Shown here piece after piece: positions 14,220 through 23,152 of a DNA stretch of 64,000 bases. The stretch lies in NCBI GenBank assembly GCA_004555865.1, contig SFJO01000011.1, forward strand, positions 7,798-71,797, read 5' to 3'. Within the stretch, counting starts at the first letter, position 1, and every line of letters starts with the position of its first letter. This stretch comes from Oscillospiraceae bacterium (GTDB lineage: Bacteria; Bacillota; Clostridia; Oscillospirales; Ruminococcaceae). Position numbers and translations under genes: made by a program. The notes below the pieces were generated by a model. It searched no databases. It saw only the letters and a list, made by a program, of their open reading frames with translations, and was not told the origin of the DNA.

Positions 14220-15407
14220 ATGGGAAAACTCATTAAAGAATACAGCCGCGCCACCGACTGGGTGTATCTGGCCCTGTGTGTGGGCTGCTCGGTGCTCAGC
14301 GTACTCACGCTGATTTCCATCGGCACCTACAATCTGGGCGGCTTTGACACGGATATGGGCAGCATCACCGGCCTGGGCGGTTACCGCGGGGCATTGGTGC
14401 AGGCCATTGCCAGCCTGCTGGGAGTGGTGTGTGCCATTCTGCTCAGCTGCATTGATTACCGGGCCATGGTGGATGCCTGGCCCTTTCATGTGGCAGGCGC
14501 CTGGGGCCTGGTGGCCCTGACCTTTTTAAAGGTGAATCTGGGGCCGGTTTCGCTGGGCTACGCCCCCGGCAGCACGGACAATTACAGCTGGATTCGGGTG
14601 GGGTCGCTGTCGCTTCAGCCCACCGAGCTGGCCAAGATCAGCTTCATTCTCACCTTTGCCATGCATCTGGATATGGTGAAAAACGAGATCAACGAGCCGA
14701 AAACGCTGGCCAAGCTGCTGGCCCATATGGCAGTGCCGGTGCTGCTGGTGCACATTCAGGGCGATGACGGAACCGCCATCGTGTTTGCCTGCATCGGCTG
14801 CATGATGATGTTTGTGGCCGGGCTTTCCTGGCGGTACATCGCCGGGGCTGTGTGTGCCGGCATCACCGCGCTGGCGGTGGCCGTGGGCTTCTTTCCGGAT
14901 AAGGTCTTCAAGAACTACCAGTATCAGCGCATTATGGCGCTGTTTCATATGGACGACCCCGCCTATGCGGACATTACCCTGCAGCAGAACAAGGGGCTGA
15001 TCTCCATCGGCGCAGGGCGCATTTTCGGGCGTGGGCTGTTCAATGAGTACCACAACTACGTGCCGAAGGCCGAGAACGACTTCATCTTCAGCTACATTGC
15101 CGAATCCATTGGGTTTGTGGGCTGTGTGCTGGTGCTGGGGGCGCTGTTTGCCATTGCGATCAAAACCCTGACCACCGGTCTGCGCAGCCAGGACAAACTG
15201 GGTACTTACATCTGCACCGGTGTGTTTGCGGCCATGGCCTGGCAGGTAATCATCAACCTGGGCATGAACCTTGCGGTGTTGCCGGTCATCGGCGTGACGC
15301 TGCCCTTCTTCTCCGGCGGCGGCACCAGTGCCCTGATGATGTACCTGTGCGTGGGACTGGTGCTCAGCGTGTACATGCACAACAAAAAGAGCCTGTTCGA
15401 TCATTGA
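14220..15407 (+). CDS. FtsW/RodA/SpoVE-family peptidoglycan glycosyltransferase
   Basis: Polytopic SEDS protein, 395 residues, about ten membrane helices. It polymerises lipid II into glycan strands with a class B PBP partner. Family marks: NYSWIRVGSLSLQPTELAK near 120-140, IQGDDGTA (the SEDS acidic loop) and the C-terminal FFSGGGTSALMMYLCVGLVLS. It has the RodA-like single-copy context but no adjacent PBP, so RodA, FtsW or SpoVE cannot be separated by sequence reading alone. ATG 14220 follows CGAGGAAAACT. The upstream in-frame codon at 14178 lacks a ribosome site. Confidence 0.93.
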   Translation: MGKLIKEYSRATDWVYLALCVGCSVLSVLTLISIGTYNLGGFDTDMGSITGLGGYRGALVQAIASLLGVVCAILLSCIDYRAMVDAWPFHVAGAWGLVALTFLKVNLGPVSLGYAPGSTDNYSWIRVGSLSLQPTELAKISFILTFAMHLDMVKNEINEPKTLAKLLAHMAVPVLLVHIQGDDGTAIVFACIGCMMMFVAGLSWRYIAGAVCAGITALAVAVGFFPDKVFKNYQYQRIMALFHMDDPAYADITLQQNKGLISIGAGRIFGRGLFNEYHNYVPKAENDFIFSYIAESIGFVGCVLVLGALFAIAIKTLTTGLRSQDKLGTYICTGVFAAMAWQVIINLGMNLAVLPVIGVTLPFFSGGGTSALMMYLCVGLVLSVYMHNKKSLFDH

Positions 15408-15438
15408 TCGGCACGGCCTGCCCAAATAAAGCAAACGA

Positions 15439-15481
15439 CAGCCCGGCGGGTGCGCAATGCGCCCGGCCGGGCTGCTTTTTT
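15439..15481 (+). terminator. Terminator after the SEDS gene
   Basis: CAGCCCGGCGGGTGCGC pairs with GCGCCCGGCCGGGCTG around AAT, then CTTTTTT. Confidence 0.9.
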
Positions 15482-15533
15482 GCATCAAACTGCTGCCCTG
15501 TGAACTTTTGCGCAGAGTGGCAAAGGGCCTTTG

Positions 15534-15562
15534 TTGCCCAAGAACGGCTTGTGTGTTATAAT
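15534..15562 (+). promoter_or_regulatory. Promoter of ruvCAB
   Basis: TTGCCC at 15534-15539, 17 bases, consensus TATAAT at 15557-15562 with an extended TGT in front. No LexA-like box was recognised. Confidence 0.65.
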
Positions 15563-15648
15563 AATACGGTTATTATGGGTTTGCAGGCAAAAAAATGCGG
15601 CTTTGCAGACAAAGAACCGAGCAAACGTGAGAGAAAGGCAGGGTGCTT

Positions 15649-16146
15649 GTGCGGGTATTGGGCATTGACCCCGGCTACGCCATCGTTGGTTGGGGCGTGC
15701 TGGACTATCAGGGCAACCGGTTTCAGCCGGCGGGTTTCGGCGCGGTGACCACAAAGGCCGGGGTACCGCTGGAACAACGGCTGGCGCAGGTGTATGACGG
15801 TGTGGCGGAAGTGCTTGATCAATACCGGCCCGAGGCGCTCTCCATCGAAAAGCTGTTTTACCAGCACAACCAAACCACCGTCATCGGGGTAGCCGAGGCC
15901 CGCGGGGTGATTCTGCTGGCGGCGGCGCAGAGAGGCGTGCCCCTTTTTGAATACACCCCCATGCAGGTGAAGCAGTCGGTCAGCGGCTACGGCATGGCCA
16001 ACAAAAAGCAGGTGCAGGAGATGACCCGCATTCTGCTGCATCTGGACAAGGTGCCCAAGCCCGATGACACGGCGGATGCTCTGGCCATGGCCATTACCCA
16101 CTGCCACTGCAGCCGCAGCCGCATTCAGGGGCTGCCCATTCGATAA
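15649..16146 (+). CDS. ruvC: Holliday junction endonuclease RuvC
   Basis: Resolves Holliday junctions by paired cuts. The 165-residue RNase H-fold protein places the catalytic acids where expected: Asp7 in GIDPG, Glu67 in SIEKLF, and the C-terminal DDTADALAMAITH pair. The GTG at 15649 is chosen because AAAGG lies 10 bases upstream and it puts the first aspartate at residue 7, as in characterised RuvC. An in-frame GTG at 15643 has only 4 bases of spacing. First gene of ruvC-ruvA-ruvB. Confidence 0.96.
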   Translation: MRVLGIDPGYAIVGWGVLDYQGNRFQPAGFGAVTTKAGVPLEQRLAQVYDGVAEVLDQYRPEALSIEKLFYQHNQTTVIGVAEARGVILLAAAQRGVPLFEYTPMQVKQSVSGYGMANKKQVQEMTRILLHLDKVPKPDDTADALAMAITHCHCSRSRIQGLPIR

Positions 16147-16164
16147 ATAAGGAGGAACGGACCG

Positions 16165-16764
16165 TTGATTTACAGCTTGACCGGCAAGGTGTTGAAAAAA
16201 TCGTTGGACCGGGTGGTCCTCTCCTGCGCAGGGGTGGGCTATCTGGTGCAGACCCCGGCCAGCGTGGCAGGGGCACTGCCCGGCGTGGGCGGCGAAGGCA
16301 CCCTGTATACGGTGATGAACGTCACGGAAAACGACATCAGCCTGTATGGCTTTGCCAGCGAAGAGCAGCAGACCTGCTTTGAGATGCTCACGGCGGTTTC
16401 CGGCGTGGGGCCAAAGGTGGGCCTGGCCATTCTGAACGTGCTCAGCCCGGAGCGGGTGGCTCTGGCCATTTCTTCCGGCGACCACAAGGCTTTAACGGCC
16501 GCCAACGGCGTTGGCCCCAAGCTGGCCCAGCGCATCACGCTGGAGCTGAAGGACAAGGTGGGCAAGGGCCTGGCCGAGGGCGTTGGGCTGGAGGATGTGG
16601 CCGCCGCCCGGGTGGCGGGCAGCGCACCCCAGGCCATTGCGGCGCTGGTCAGCCTGGGGTATGGGCAGAGCGAGGCCGCCGCGGCGGTGGCCAAGCTGGA
16701 CACCAGCCTGCCGGTGGAAGAATTGATCAAGCTGGCGCTGCGCGGCATGGCGGCGGGGAGGTAA
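16165..16764 (+). CDS. ruvA: Holliday junction branch migration protein RuvA
   Basis: Tetrameric junction-binding protein that loads RuvB. The 199-residue protein has the N-terminal OB fold (MIYSLTGKVLKK), two HhH motifs (VSGVGPKVGLAIL and ANGVGPKLAQRIT) and the C-terminal RuvB-contact domain (AIAALVSLGYGQSEAAAAV). The start is a TTG with GGAGG 9 bases upstream. It begins 18 bases after ruvC and ends 3 bases before ruvB. Confidence 0.96.
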   Translation: MIYSLTGKVLKKSLDRVVLSCAGVGYLVQTPASVAGALPGVGGEGTLYTVMNVTENDISLYGFASEEQQTCFEMLTAVSGVGPKVGLAILNVLSPERVALAISSGDHKALTAANGVGPKLAQRITLELKDKVGKGLAEGVGLEDVAAARVAGSAPQAIAALVSLGYGQSEAAAAVAKLDTSLPVEELIKLALRGMAAGR

Positions 16765-16767
16765 TGG

Positions 16768-17832
16768 ATGGACGACTACGAAATTGCCCAGCAGCGGCTG
16801 GTAAGCCCACAGGAAACCAGCGCCGATGGGGAAGAAAACAACCTTCGCCCCCGCACCCTGGAGGACTATGTGGGCCAGGAAAAGGTGAAGGAGAACCTTC
16901 GCATTTATCTGGAAGCAGCCCGCCGCCGGGGCGAACCGATGGACCATGTGCTGCTTTACGGCCCGCCGGGCCTGGGCAAAACCACCTTGGCCGGCATTGT
17001 GGCCCAGGAGATGGGGGTGCAGATCCGCATTACCAGCGGCCCGGCCATTGAAAAGCCCGGCGACCTGGCGGCCCTGCTGACCAACCTGCAGGAGGGCGAC
17101 GTGCTGTTCATTGATGAGATCCACCGCCTGTCCCGTCAGGTGGAGGAGGTGCTCTATCCGGCGCTGGAGGATTTCGCGCTGGACATCATGATCGGCAAGG
17201 GCCCGGCGGCCCAGAGCATCCGCATCAACCTGCCGCGCTTTACGCTGGTTGGCGCCACCACGCGGGCGGGCCAGCTCACCGGCCCCTTGCGGGACCGCTT
17301 CGGCGTTCTGCTGAAGCTGGAGCTGTACAGCCCGGAAGAGCTGGCGCGCATCATTCAGCGTTCAGCGGGCATTCTCGGCCAGCCCTGCACCCCCGAGGGG
17401 GCCTATGAGCTGGCAAAGTGCAGCCGGGGCACCCCCCGTGTGGCCAACCGGCTGCTCAAGCGGGTGCGGGATTTTGCGGTGGTGCTGGGCGACGGCAACA
17501 TTGACCAGAAAACCGCCAAGCTGGCCCTGAAGCGCATGGACATCGACGCGCTTGGGCTGGATGAGCTGGACCGCAGCCTGCTGCGGGCGGTGATCGAGCT
17601 GTACGGCGGCGGGCCGGTGGGCCTGGATACGCTGGCGGCGGCGCTGGGCGAAGAGGCGGTGACGCTGGAGGACATCTGCGAGCCGTACCTGATGCAGATG
17701 GGCTTCCTTACCCGCACGCCCCGAGGCCGCTGTGTGACCCGCCTTGCCTACCAGCACCTGGGCATGACCCCGCCGGAGCCGCCCCAGGGCAAAAACGGTC
17801 AGGCGGACGGGCAGATGAGCCTGTTTGAGTGA
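16768..17832 (+). CDS. ruvB: Holliday junction branch migration ATPase RuvB
   Basis: AAA+ motor that drives branch migration with RuvA. The 354-residue protein has Walker A GPPGLGKTT, Walker B LFIDEIHRL, the sensor GATTRAG and the C-terminal winged helix (PYLMQMGFLTRTPRGR). A slightly long C-terminal tail (PPEPPQGKNGQADGQMSLFE) ends in a motif, QMSLFE, that resembles a sliding-clamp binding peptide (QxxLF). That resemblance is noted as inference only. Confidence 0.97.
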   Translation: MDDYEIAQQRLVSPQETSADGEENNLRPRTLEDYVGQEKVKENLRIYLEAARRRGEPMDHVLLYGPPGLGKTTLAGIVAQEMGVQIRITSGPAIEKPGDLAALLTNLQEGDVLFIDEIHRLSRQVEEVLYPALEDFALDIMIGKGPAAQSIRINLPRFTLVGATTRAGQLTGPLRDRFGVLLKLELYSPEELARIIQRSAGILGQPCTPEGAYELAKCSRGTPRVANRLLKRVRDFAVVLGDGNIDQKTAKLALKRMDIDALGLDELDRSLLRAVIELYGGGPVGLDTLAAALGEEAVTLEDICEPYLMQMGFLTRTPRGRCVTRLAYQHLGMTPPEPPQGKNGQADGQMSLFE

Positions 17833-17868
17833 ACCCAAACCGGCAAAATCGGAAAAGTTCCGATTATT

Positions 17869-17910
17869 CACAATTTGTCTCTGGAAATGCGGGACAAATG
17901 TGCATATAAT
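17869..17910 (+). promoter_or_regulatory. Inverted repeat and -10 box upstream of glmM
   Basis: CACAATTTGTC and GACAAATGTG form an imperfect inverted repeat (17869-17902), immediately followed by TATAAT at 17905-17910. No good -35 is seen. The repeat could be an operator or activator site. Confidence 0.4.
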
Positions 17911-18047
17911 TTGAACGCAATGCAGAACCTGGGTGGAAAACAGCACCGCTCATTTTAAATATTTATTCCATGTAAAATGCTTCAGCCGAAGCAAACGAAA
18001 GCAACCGATACAACTTCCGATCACTTAAAACTAGGGAGGAATTTCTT

Positions 18048-19397
18048 ATGGGCAAATTGTTTGGTACCGATGGAGTGCGCGGCGTGGCCGGGGAAGACCT
18101 GAGCTGTGAGCTGGCCATGAAGATCGGCCGCGGCGCGGCGGCGGTTCTCACCCAGAACACCGGCCGCAAGCCCCGCATTCTCATCGGCAAGGACACCCGT
18201 ATCTCCGGCGATATGCTGGAGTGCTCGCTGGCTGCCGGCCTGTGCAGCGTGGGCGCGGATGTGGAGCTGCTGGGTGTGATCCCTACCCCCGCGGTGGCCT
18301 ATCTGGTGGGCAAATACGGCGCGGATGCCGGTGTGGTCATCTCCGCCAGCCACAACCCCATGGAATTTAACGGCATCAAGATCTTCTCCGGCGACGGCTA
18401 CAAGCTGCCGGATCAGGTGGAAAACGAGATCGAGGACTACGTGCTGGGCAAATCGGAAGTGACCCTGTGCACCGGTGCGGCGGTGGGCCGTGTGACCCGC
18501 CGTGACAACGCGGTGGACGACTATGCGGACTACCTGGCCGAGCACATCGGCGCTGATCTGACCGGCCTGAACATCGCGGTGGACTGTGCCAACGGTGCAT
18601 CCGCCGAGGTGGCCCCCAAGCTGTTCCCCCGGCTGGGCGCCAACTGCACCTTCCTGGGGGCGGAGCCGGACGGCTGCAACATCAACGACGGCTGCGGCAG
18701 CACCCATTTGGATAAGCTGGCAAAATTCGTGAAGGAAGGCGGATTTGACTGCGGCATTGCCTTTGACGGCGACGCGGACCGCTGCCTGGCCTGCGACGAA
18801 AAGGGCGCGGAGATCGACGGCGACAAGATCATTGCGCTGCTGGCCTGCGACATGAAGAAGCGCGGCCGGCTGGACGGCGACACCGCCGTGGTGACGGTTA
18901 TGTCCAACCTGGGCTTTATGCAGTACATGCAGCGCCAGGGCATCAACACCGCCCGCACCGCCGTGGGCGACCGGTATGTGCTGGAGGAAATGCGGGAGAA
19001 GGGATACGCCATCGGCGGCGAGCAGAGCGGCCATGTGATCCTGCTGCACCACTCCACCACCGGCGACGGCGAGCTGACCGCCGGTAAGCTGCTGAAGCTG
19101 CTGGCCGCCAGCAAGTGCCCCATGAGCCAGCTGAACAACGTGTATGAGAAGTTCCCTCAGGTCATGCTGAACCTGGTGGCAAACGCAGCCCAGAAGGCCG
19201 CCTATAAAGAGGATGAGTACATTGCGGGCTTCATCGAGAGCCAGCAGCAGAACCTGATGGGCATGGGACGCGTGCTGGTGCGTGTGTCCGGCACCGAGCC
19301 GAAGATCCGCGTGATGGTGGAGGGCAAGGACGAGGCGGCCATTGAGGCCAGCGCCCAGCGCATTGCCGATATGATCACCAAGCGGGTGCTCGGCTGA
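18048..19397 (+). CDS. glmM: Phosphoglucosamine mutase
   Basis: Converts glucosamine 6-phosphate to glucosamine 1-phosphate for UDP-GlcNAc and cell wall synthesis. The 449-residue protein has the phosphoserine loop ISASHNPM (Ser101), the Mg2+ loop DGDADRC, the sugar-binding GGEQSGH and the phosphate-binding RVSGTEPKIRVM. AGGGAGG precedes the ATG. It is a single gene followed by a GC hairpin. Confidence 0.97.
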   Translation: MGKLFGTDGVRGVAGEDLSCELAMKIGRGAAAVLTQNTGRKPRILIGKDTRISGDMLECSLAAGLCSVGADVELLGVIPTPAVAYLVGKYGADAGVVISASHNPMEFNGIKIFSGDGYKLPDQVENEIEDYVLGKSEVTLCTGAAVGRVTRRDNAVDDYADYLAEHIGADLTGLNIAVDCANGASAEVAPKLFPRLGANCTFLGAEPDGCNINDGCGSTHLDKLAKFVKEGGFDCGIAFDGDADRCLACDEKGAEIDGDKIIALLACDMKKRGRLDGDTAVVTVMSNLGFMQYMQRQGINTARTAVGDRYVLEEMREKGYAIGGEQSGHVILLHHSTTGDGELTAGKLLKLLAASKCPMSQLNNVYEKFPQVMLNLVANAAQKAAYKEDEYIAGFIESQQQNLMGMGRVLVRVSGTEPKIRVMVEGKDEAAIEASAQRIADMITKRVLG

Positions 19398-19416
19398 GCA
19401 AACCCGAAGAAAACCG

Positions 19417-19447
19417 TTGGCCGGGGCCGGACAAAGGCCCCGGCCAA
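19417..19447 (+). terminator. GC hairpin after glmM
   Basis: TTGGCCGGGGCC pairs perfectly with GGCCCCGGCCAA around seven bases. No T-tract follows, so termination may be weak. Confidence 0.5.
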
Positions 19448-19605
19448 ACCGGCGGGCCGATGTTTGGGCCCCAACGTGAATTTCAGGGCTGAAGGCGGGC
19501 GCGGCCGCGCTTTTGCGGTGCGGCGGCGCCGTTTCGGGATGAATCGGAAAAATCGGTGCCTCAGCCAATGAAAACAGTTTCTGTATGTGAGAGAGGAGAA
19601 CGGCC

Positions 19606-20472
19606 ATGCGCCCGGCAGACAGCTGGAAAGACTATGAATTGATCGACGCCACCGGCGGCAACCGGCTGGAACGGTGGGGCAGCACGCTGCTGGTGCGGCC
19701 GGACCCCCAGGTGGTGTGGAAGAGCGAGCCCACGTCTCAGCTGTGGGCCAAGGCAGATGCGGTGTATCACCGCTCCAACCAGGGCGGCGGCCAGTGGGAA
19801 TACCGCCGCCGCCTGCCGGAAAAGTGGAAGATCCACTGGGAAGAACTGACTATGGTGGTCAGCCCCACCGGCTTCAAGCACACCGGCGTGTTCCCTGAAC
19901 AGGCCGTCAACTGGGCTTGGTACAAGAAAAAAATCGCCGCGGCGGGCCGGCCTATCAAGGTGCTGAACCTGTTCGGCTACACCGGCGGGGCCACACTGGC
20001 CTGTGCGGCCGCCGGGGCGCAGGTGTGCCATGTGGACGCTTCCAAGGGCATTGTGGCCTGGGCCCGCGAGAATGCGCAGGCCAGCCATCTGGAGGCAAAG
20101 CCTGTGCGCTGGATCGTGGACGACTGTGCCAAGTTTGTGGCGCGGGAGATCCGCCGCGGCCAGAAGTACGACGGCATCATTATGGACCCGCCCAGCTACG
20201 GCCGCGGCCCCGGCGGCGAGGTGTGGAAGCTGGAGGACAACATTTACGACCTCATTGCCCTGTGTGCAGGCGTGCTCAGCGAGCAGCCCCTGTTTGTGGC
20301 GGTGAACAGCTACACCACCGGCCTTTCTCCCGCAGTGATGGAGTACATTCTCAAAACCACGCTGGGGCCGGTGTACGGCGGCGTGACCCACTGCGATGAG
20401 ATCGGCCTGCCGGTGAGCGCCACCGGCGGTGTGGTGCCCTGCGGCGCCACGGCCATCTGGGAAGAGGCCTGA
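19606..20472 (+). CDS. Class I SAM-dependent methyltransferase (RlmI/RlmK-like rRNA type)
   Basis: A 288-residue protein with the SAM-binding motif I NLFGYTGGATLACAAAGA, an acidic residue after strand 2 (HVDASKG), and the catalytic-type motif IV IMDPPSYGRG that characterises rRNA or base N-methyltransferases. It lacks the N-terminal PUA domain of RlmI; its first 90 residues (RWGSTLLVRPDPQVVW...) match the short clostridial versions. The likely substrate is 23S rRNA, but this is inferred. The ATG follows GAGAGGAGAAC. Confidence 0.85.
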   Translation: MRPADSWKDYELIDATGGNRLERWGSTLLVRPDPQVVWKSEPTSQLWAKADAVYHRSNQGGGQWEYRRRLPEKWKIHWEELTMVVSPTGFKHTGVFPEQAVNWAWYKKKIAAAGRPIKVLNLFGYTGGATLACAAAGAQVCHVDASKGIVAWARENAQASHLEAKPVRWIVDDCAKFVAREIRRGQKYDGIIMDPPSYGRGPGGEVWKLEDNIYDLIALCAGVLSEQPLFVAVNSYTTGLSPAVMEYILKTTLGPVYGGVTHCDEIGLPVSATGGVVPCGATAIWEEA

Positions 20473-20573
20473 ACGGAAGAACCGGGCAGCGAGGGGCTGC
20501 CTGCTGAATGGGAACAAAGCGCCCTGCGGGGTGCACCGGGCAAAGCGGCCCGGGAAAGATGCGAGGAAACACC

Positions 20574-21416
20574 ATGGAAAATACCCCGATGATCTGCGCC
20601 GATCAGGTGCGGTTCCGTTACGATGACCAGAAGGATGTCTGGGCCGTGAACGGAGCCGGCATGACCGTGAAAAAAGGCGAATTTGTGGTGGTGCTGGGGG
20701 CCAATGGCTGCGGAAAAAGCACACTGGCCAAGCACTTCAACGCCATTCTGCTGCCGGAAAGCGGCACCGTGACGGTGGAGGGCATCCCCACCACGGATGA
20801 GGCGCGCCTGTATGACATCCGCCAACGGGTGGGCATGGTGTTTCAGAACCCGGACAATCAGATTGTGGCCACGGTGGTGGAAGAGGATGTGGCCTTTGCC
20901 CTGGAAAACCTTGGGGTGCCGCCGGAAGAAATCCGCCGCCGGGTGGATGAGGCCATGCGAATGACCGGCATTTACAAGCACCGGCTGAAGGGGCCCCACA
21001 AGCTCAGCGGCGGCCAGAAGCAGCGGGTGGCCATTGCAGGCGTGATCGCCATGCGGCCGGACTGCCTGGTATTGGACGAATCCACGGCCATGCTGGACCC
21101 CCGCGGCCGGGAAAAGGTGATGAGCACCATCGGCCACCTGAACCGGGATTTCGGCATTACAGTGGTGGCCATCACCCATTATATGGAAGAGGCGGCGCAG
21201 GCCGACCGGGTGCTTGTGATGAGCGAGGGCCGCGTGGTGATGGAGGGCACGCCCCAACAGGTGTTTAGCCAGGCGGACAAGCTGCACAGCCTGCATCTGG
21301 ACGTACCTCAGGCCGTGGAGCTGCGGGACGAGCTGGTGAAGGCCGGCGTGCCCATGCCGGAAGGCATCATTGACGAAGGCAGCTGTGCAAAGGCGCTGTA
21401 CGATTTGCTGAAATGA
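20574..21416 (+). CDS. ecfA1: ECF transporter ATPase, EcfA1 type
   Basis: One of two ATPases energising the shared ECF module for vitamin uptake. The 280-residue protein has Walker A GANGCGKST, Q-loop region VFQNPDNQIVATVVEEDVAFALENLG (the Q-helix typical of EcfA), signature LSGGQKQR and Walker B LVLDESTAMLD. The Glu-Ser of DEST is the EcfA1-type variation. ATG 20574 follows GAGGAAACACC; the earlier in-frame codon at 20508 lacks a site. ecfA2, ecfT and truA follow. Confidence 0.95.
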   Translation: MENTPMICADQVRFRYDDQKDVWAVNGAGMTVKKGEFVVVLGANGCGKSTLAKHFNAILLPESGTVTVEGIPTTDEARLYDIRQRVGMVFQNPDNQIVATVVEEDVAFALENLGVPPEEIRRRVDEAMRMTGIYKHRLKGPHKLSGGQKQRVAIAGVIAMRPDCLVLDESTAMLDPRGREKVMSTIGHLNRDFGITVVAITHYMEEAAQADRVLVMSEGRVVMEGTPQQVFSQADKLHSLHLDVPQAVELRDELVKAGVPMPEGIIDEGSCAKALYDLLK

Positions 21417-21461
21417 CCCGGCCCGGTGCCGAATGGACAAAGGACGTGAACGAGACAAACT

Positions 21462-22337
21462 ATGGCTGCAATCATTGAAACTCAGCATTTGACCCATATT
21501 TACGGCGCGGGTATGCCCGATGCAACGGTGGCCCTTGAGGACGTGAGCTTCTCGGTGGAGGCAGGCGACTTTGTGGGCATCATCGGCTCTACAGGCAGCG
21601 GAAAATCCACCCTGATCTCCCATTTCAACGGGCTGCTCAAGCCCACCAGCGGCAAGGTCCTGGTGGACGGCCAGGACATCTGGGCCGACCCATCGCAGAT
21701 CCGCAAGTTCCGCTTTCTGGTGGGCATGGTCATGCAGTACCCGGAGTACCAGCTGTTTGAAGAGACCGTGTACAAGGACATTGCCTTCGGCCCCAAAAAC
21801 ATGGGACTATCGGAGCCGGAGATCGACCGCAGGGTGCACCGGGCGGCCGAGTTTTGCGGGCTGCCCATCGATTATCTGAACCGAAGTCCCTTTGAACTTT
21901 CCGGCGGGCAGAAGCGCCGGGTGGCCATTGCGGGCGTTCTGGCCATGGAGCCGCGCATTCTGGTGCTGGATGAGCCTGCCGCCGGGCTGGACCCGGAGGG
22001 GCGGGACACCATCCTGAGCCAGATTCGCCAGTATCATAAGGACACCGGCACCACTGTGCTGCTGGTGAGCCATTCCATGGAGGACATTGCCCGCTATGCC
22101 AACCGGGTGCTGGTAATGGATCAGCGCAGGGTGGCCATGTACGATGAGGTGGAAAAGGTGTTTGCCCGCGCGCCGGAGCTGCTGGAACTGGGGCTTTCGG
22201 TGCCGCAGGTGACCAAGATTTTCCTGAAGCTTCGGGAAATGGGGCTGGATATTGCCACCGACGTGTACACGACGCCCTATGCCGTGAAAACCGTGCTCAA
22301 GGCACTGGAAGCCAAGAAGGAGGCCGCAGGATGCTGA
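21462..22337 (+). CDS. ecfA2: ECF transporter ATPase, EcfA2 type
   Basis: Second ATPase of the ECF module, 291 residues. Walker A is GSTGSGKST, the Q-helix region reads QYPEYQLFEETVYKDIAFGPKNMG, the signature ELSGGQKRR and Walker B LVLDEPAAGLD. The C-terminal extension (TKIFLKLREMGLDIATDVYT) is typical of EcfA2. It overlaps ecfT by 7 bases, indicating translational coupling. The ThiW gene at 50902 is a plausible substrate-specific partner. Confidence 0.95.
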   Translation: MAAIIETQHLTHIYGAGMPDATVALEDVSFSVEAGDFVGIIGSTGSGKSTLISHFNGLLKPTSGKVLVDGQDIWADPSQIRKFRFLVGMVMQYPEYQLFEETVYKDIAFGPKNMGLSEPEIDRRVHRAAEFCGLPIDYLNRSPFELSGGQKRRVAIAGVLAMEPRILVLDEPAAGLDPEGRDTILSQIRQYHKDTGTTVLLVSHSMEDIARYANRVLVMDQRRVAMYDEVEKVFARAPELLELGLSVPQVTKIFLKLREMGLDIATDVYTTPYAVKTVLKALEAKKEAAGC

Positions 22338-23152
22338 GAGACATTACCATAGGCCAGCACTTCCCCGGCAACTCGGTGGTGCACCGGATGGACCCCCGCA
22401 TGAAGCTGCTGGTCACGGTGCTGTACATCGTGGTGTTGTTTGCCGCCTCCAACCCCCTGGGCCTGGCGCTGAGCATCGGCCTGCTGGCCCTGCTGTACGT
22501 GGCGGCAAAAATTCCTCTGAAGCTCATCACCAAAAGCCTGAAGCCCATCATGCCGGTGGTGCTGTTCACGGCGATTCTGAACCTGTTTTTTATTACCGGC
22601 CAGGGGCAGCCGCTGTTCCACTGGTGGTTCTTGAAAATTTACGAGGAGGGCGTGCGCTACGCCGTGCTGATGGCGGTGCGTGTGCTGGCGCTCATTGCGG
22701 GCACCAGCCTGCTGACCTACACCACCAGCCCCATTGTGCTGACCGATGCCATTGAGCGGGTGCTGAACCCGCTGGCCAAGCTGCACCTGCCGGTGCACGA
22801 ACTGGCCATGATGATGACCATTGCCCTGCGGTTTATCCCCACCCTGATTGAGGAGACCGACAAGATCATGAATGCCCAGAAGGCCCGCGGTGCTCAGCTG
22901 GACAGCGGCACCCTGAAGCAGCGCATTCAGGCGCTGGTGCCGGTGCTCATTCCGCTGTTTATCTCGGCGTTCCGCCGGGCGGATGAGTTGGCCATGGCCA
23001 TGGAGTGCCGCTGCTACCGGGGCGGCGAGGGCCGCACCCGCCTGAAGGTGCTGCACTGCGGCGCGCGGGACTGGCTGTGCCTGGCGGTATGCCTGGCGGC
23101 CTTTGCGGCGGTGCTTTCCACCCGGTGGATCTGGCAGGGGATTGCCCTATGA
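22331..23152 (+). CDS. ecfT: ECF transporter membrane component EcfT
   Basis: Transmembrane scaffold linking the ATPases to interchangeable S components. The 273-residue protein has several N-terminal helices and the coupling-helix motifs with Ala-Arg-Gly / Arg-Gly signatures (AQKARGAQLD near 185 and the basic CRCYRGGEGRTRL near 220). It overlaps truA by 4 bases. No S component is adjacent, as expected of a group II system whose S genes are scattered. Confidence 0.95.
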   Translation: MLRDITIGQHFPGNSVVHRMDPRMKLLVTVLYIVVLFAASNPLGLALSIGLLALLYVAAKIPLKLITKSLKPIMPVVLFTAILNLFFITGQGQPLFHWWFLKIYEEGVRYAVLMAVRVLALIAGTSLLTYTTSPIVLTDAIERVLNPLAKLHLPVHELAMMMTIALRFIPTLIEETDKIMNAQKARGAQLDSGTLKQRIQALVPVLIPLFISAFRRADELAMAMECRCYRGGEGRTRLKVLHCGARDWLCLAVCLAAFAAVLSTRWIWQGIAL

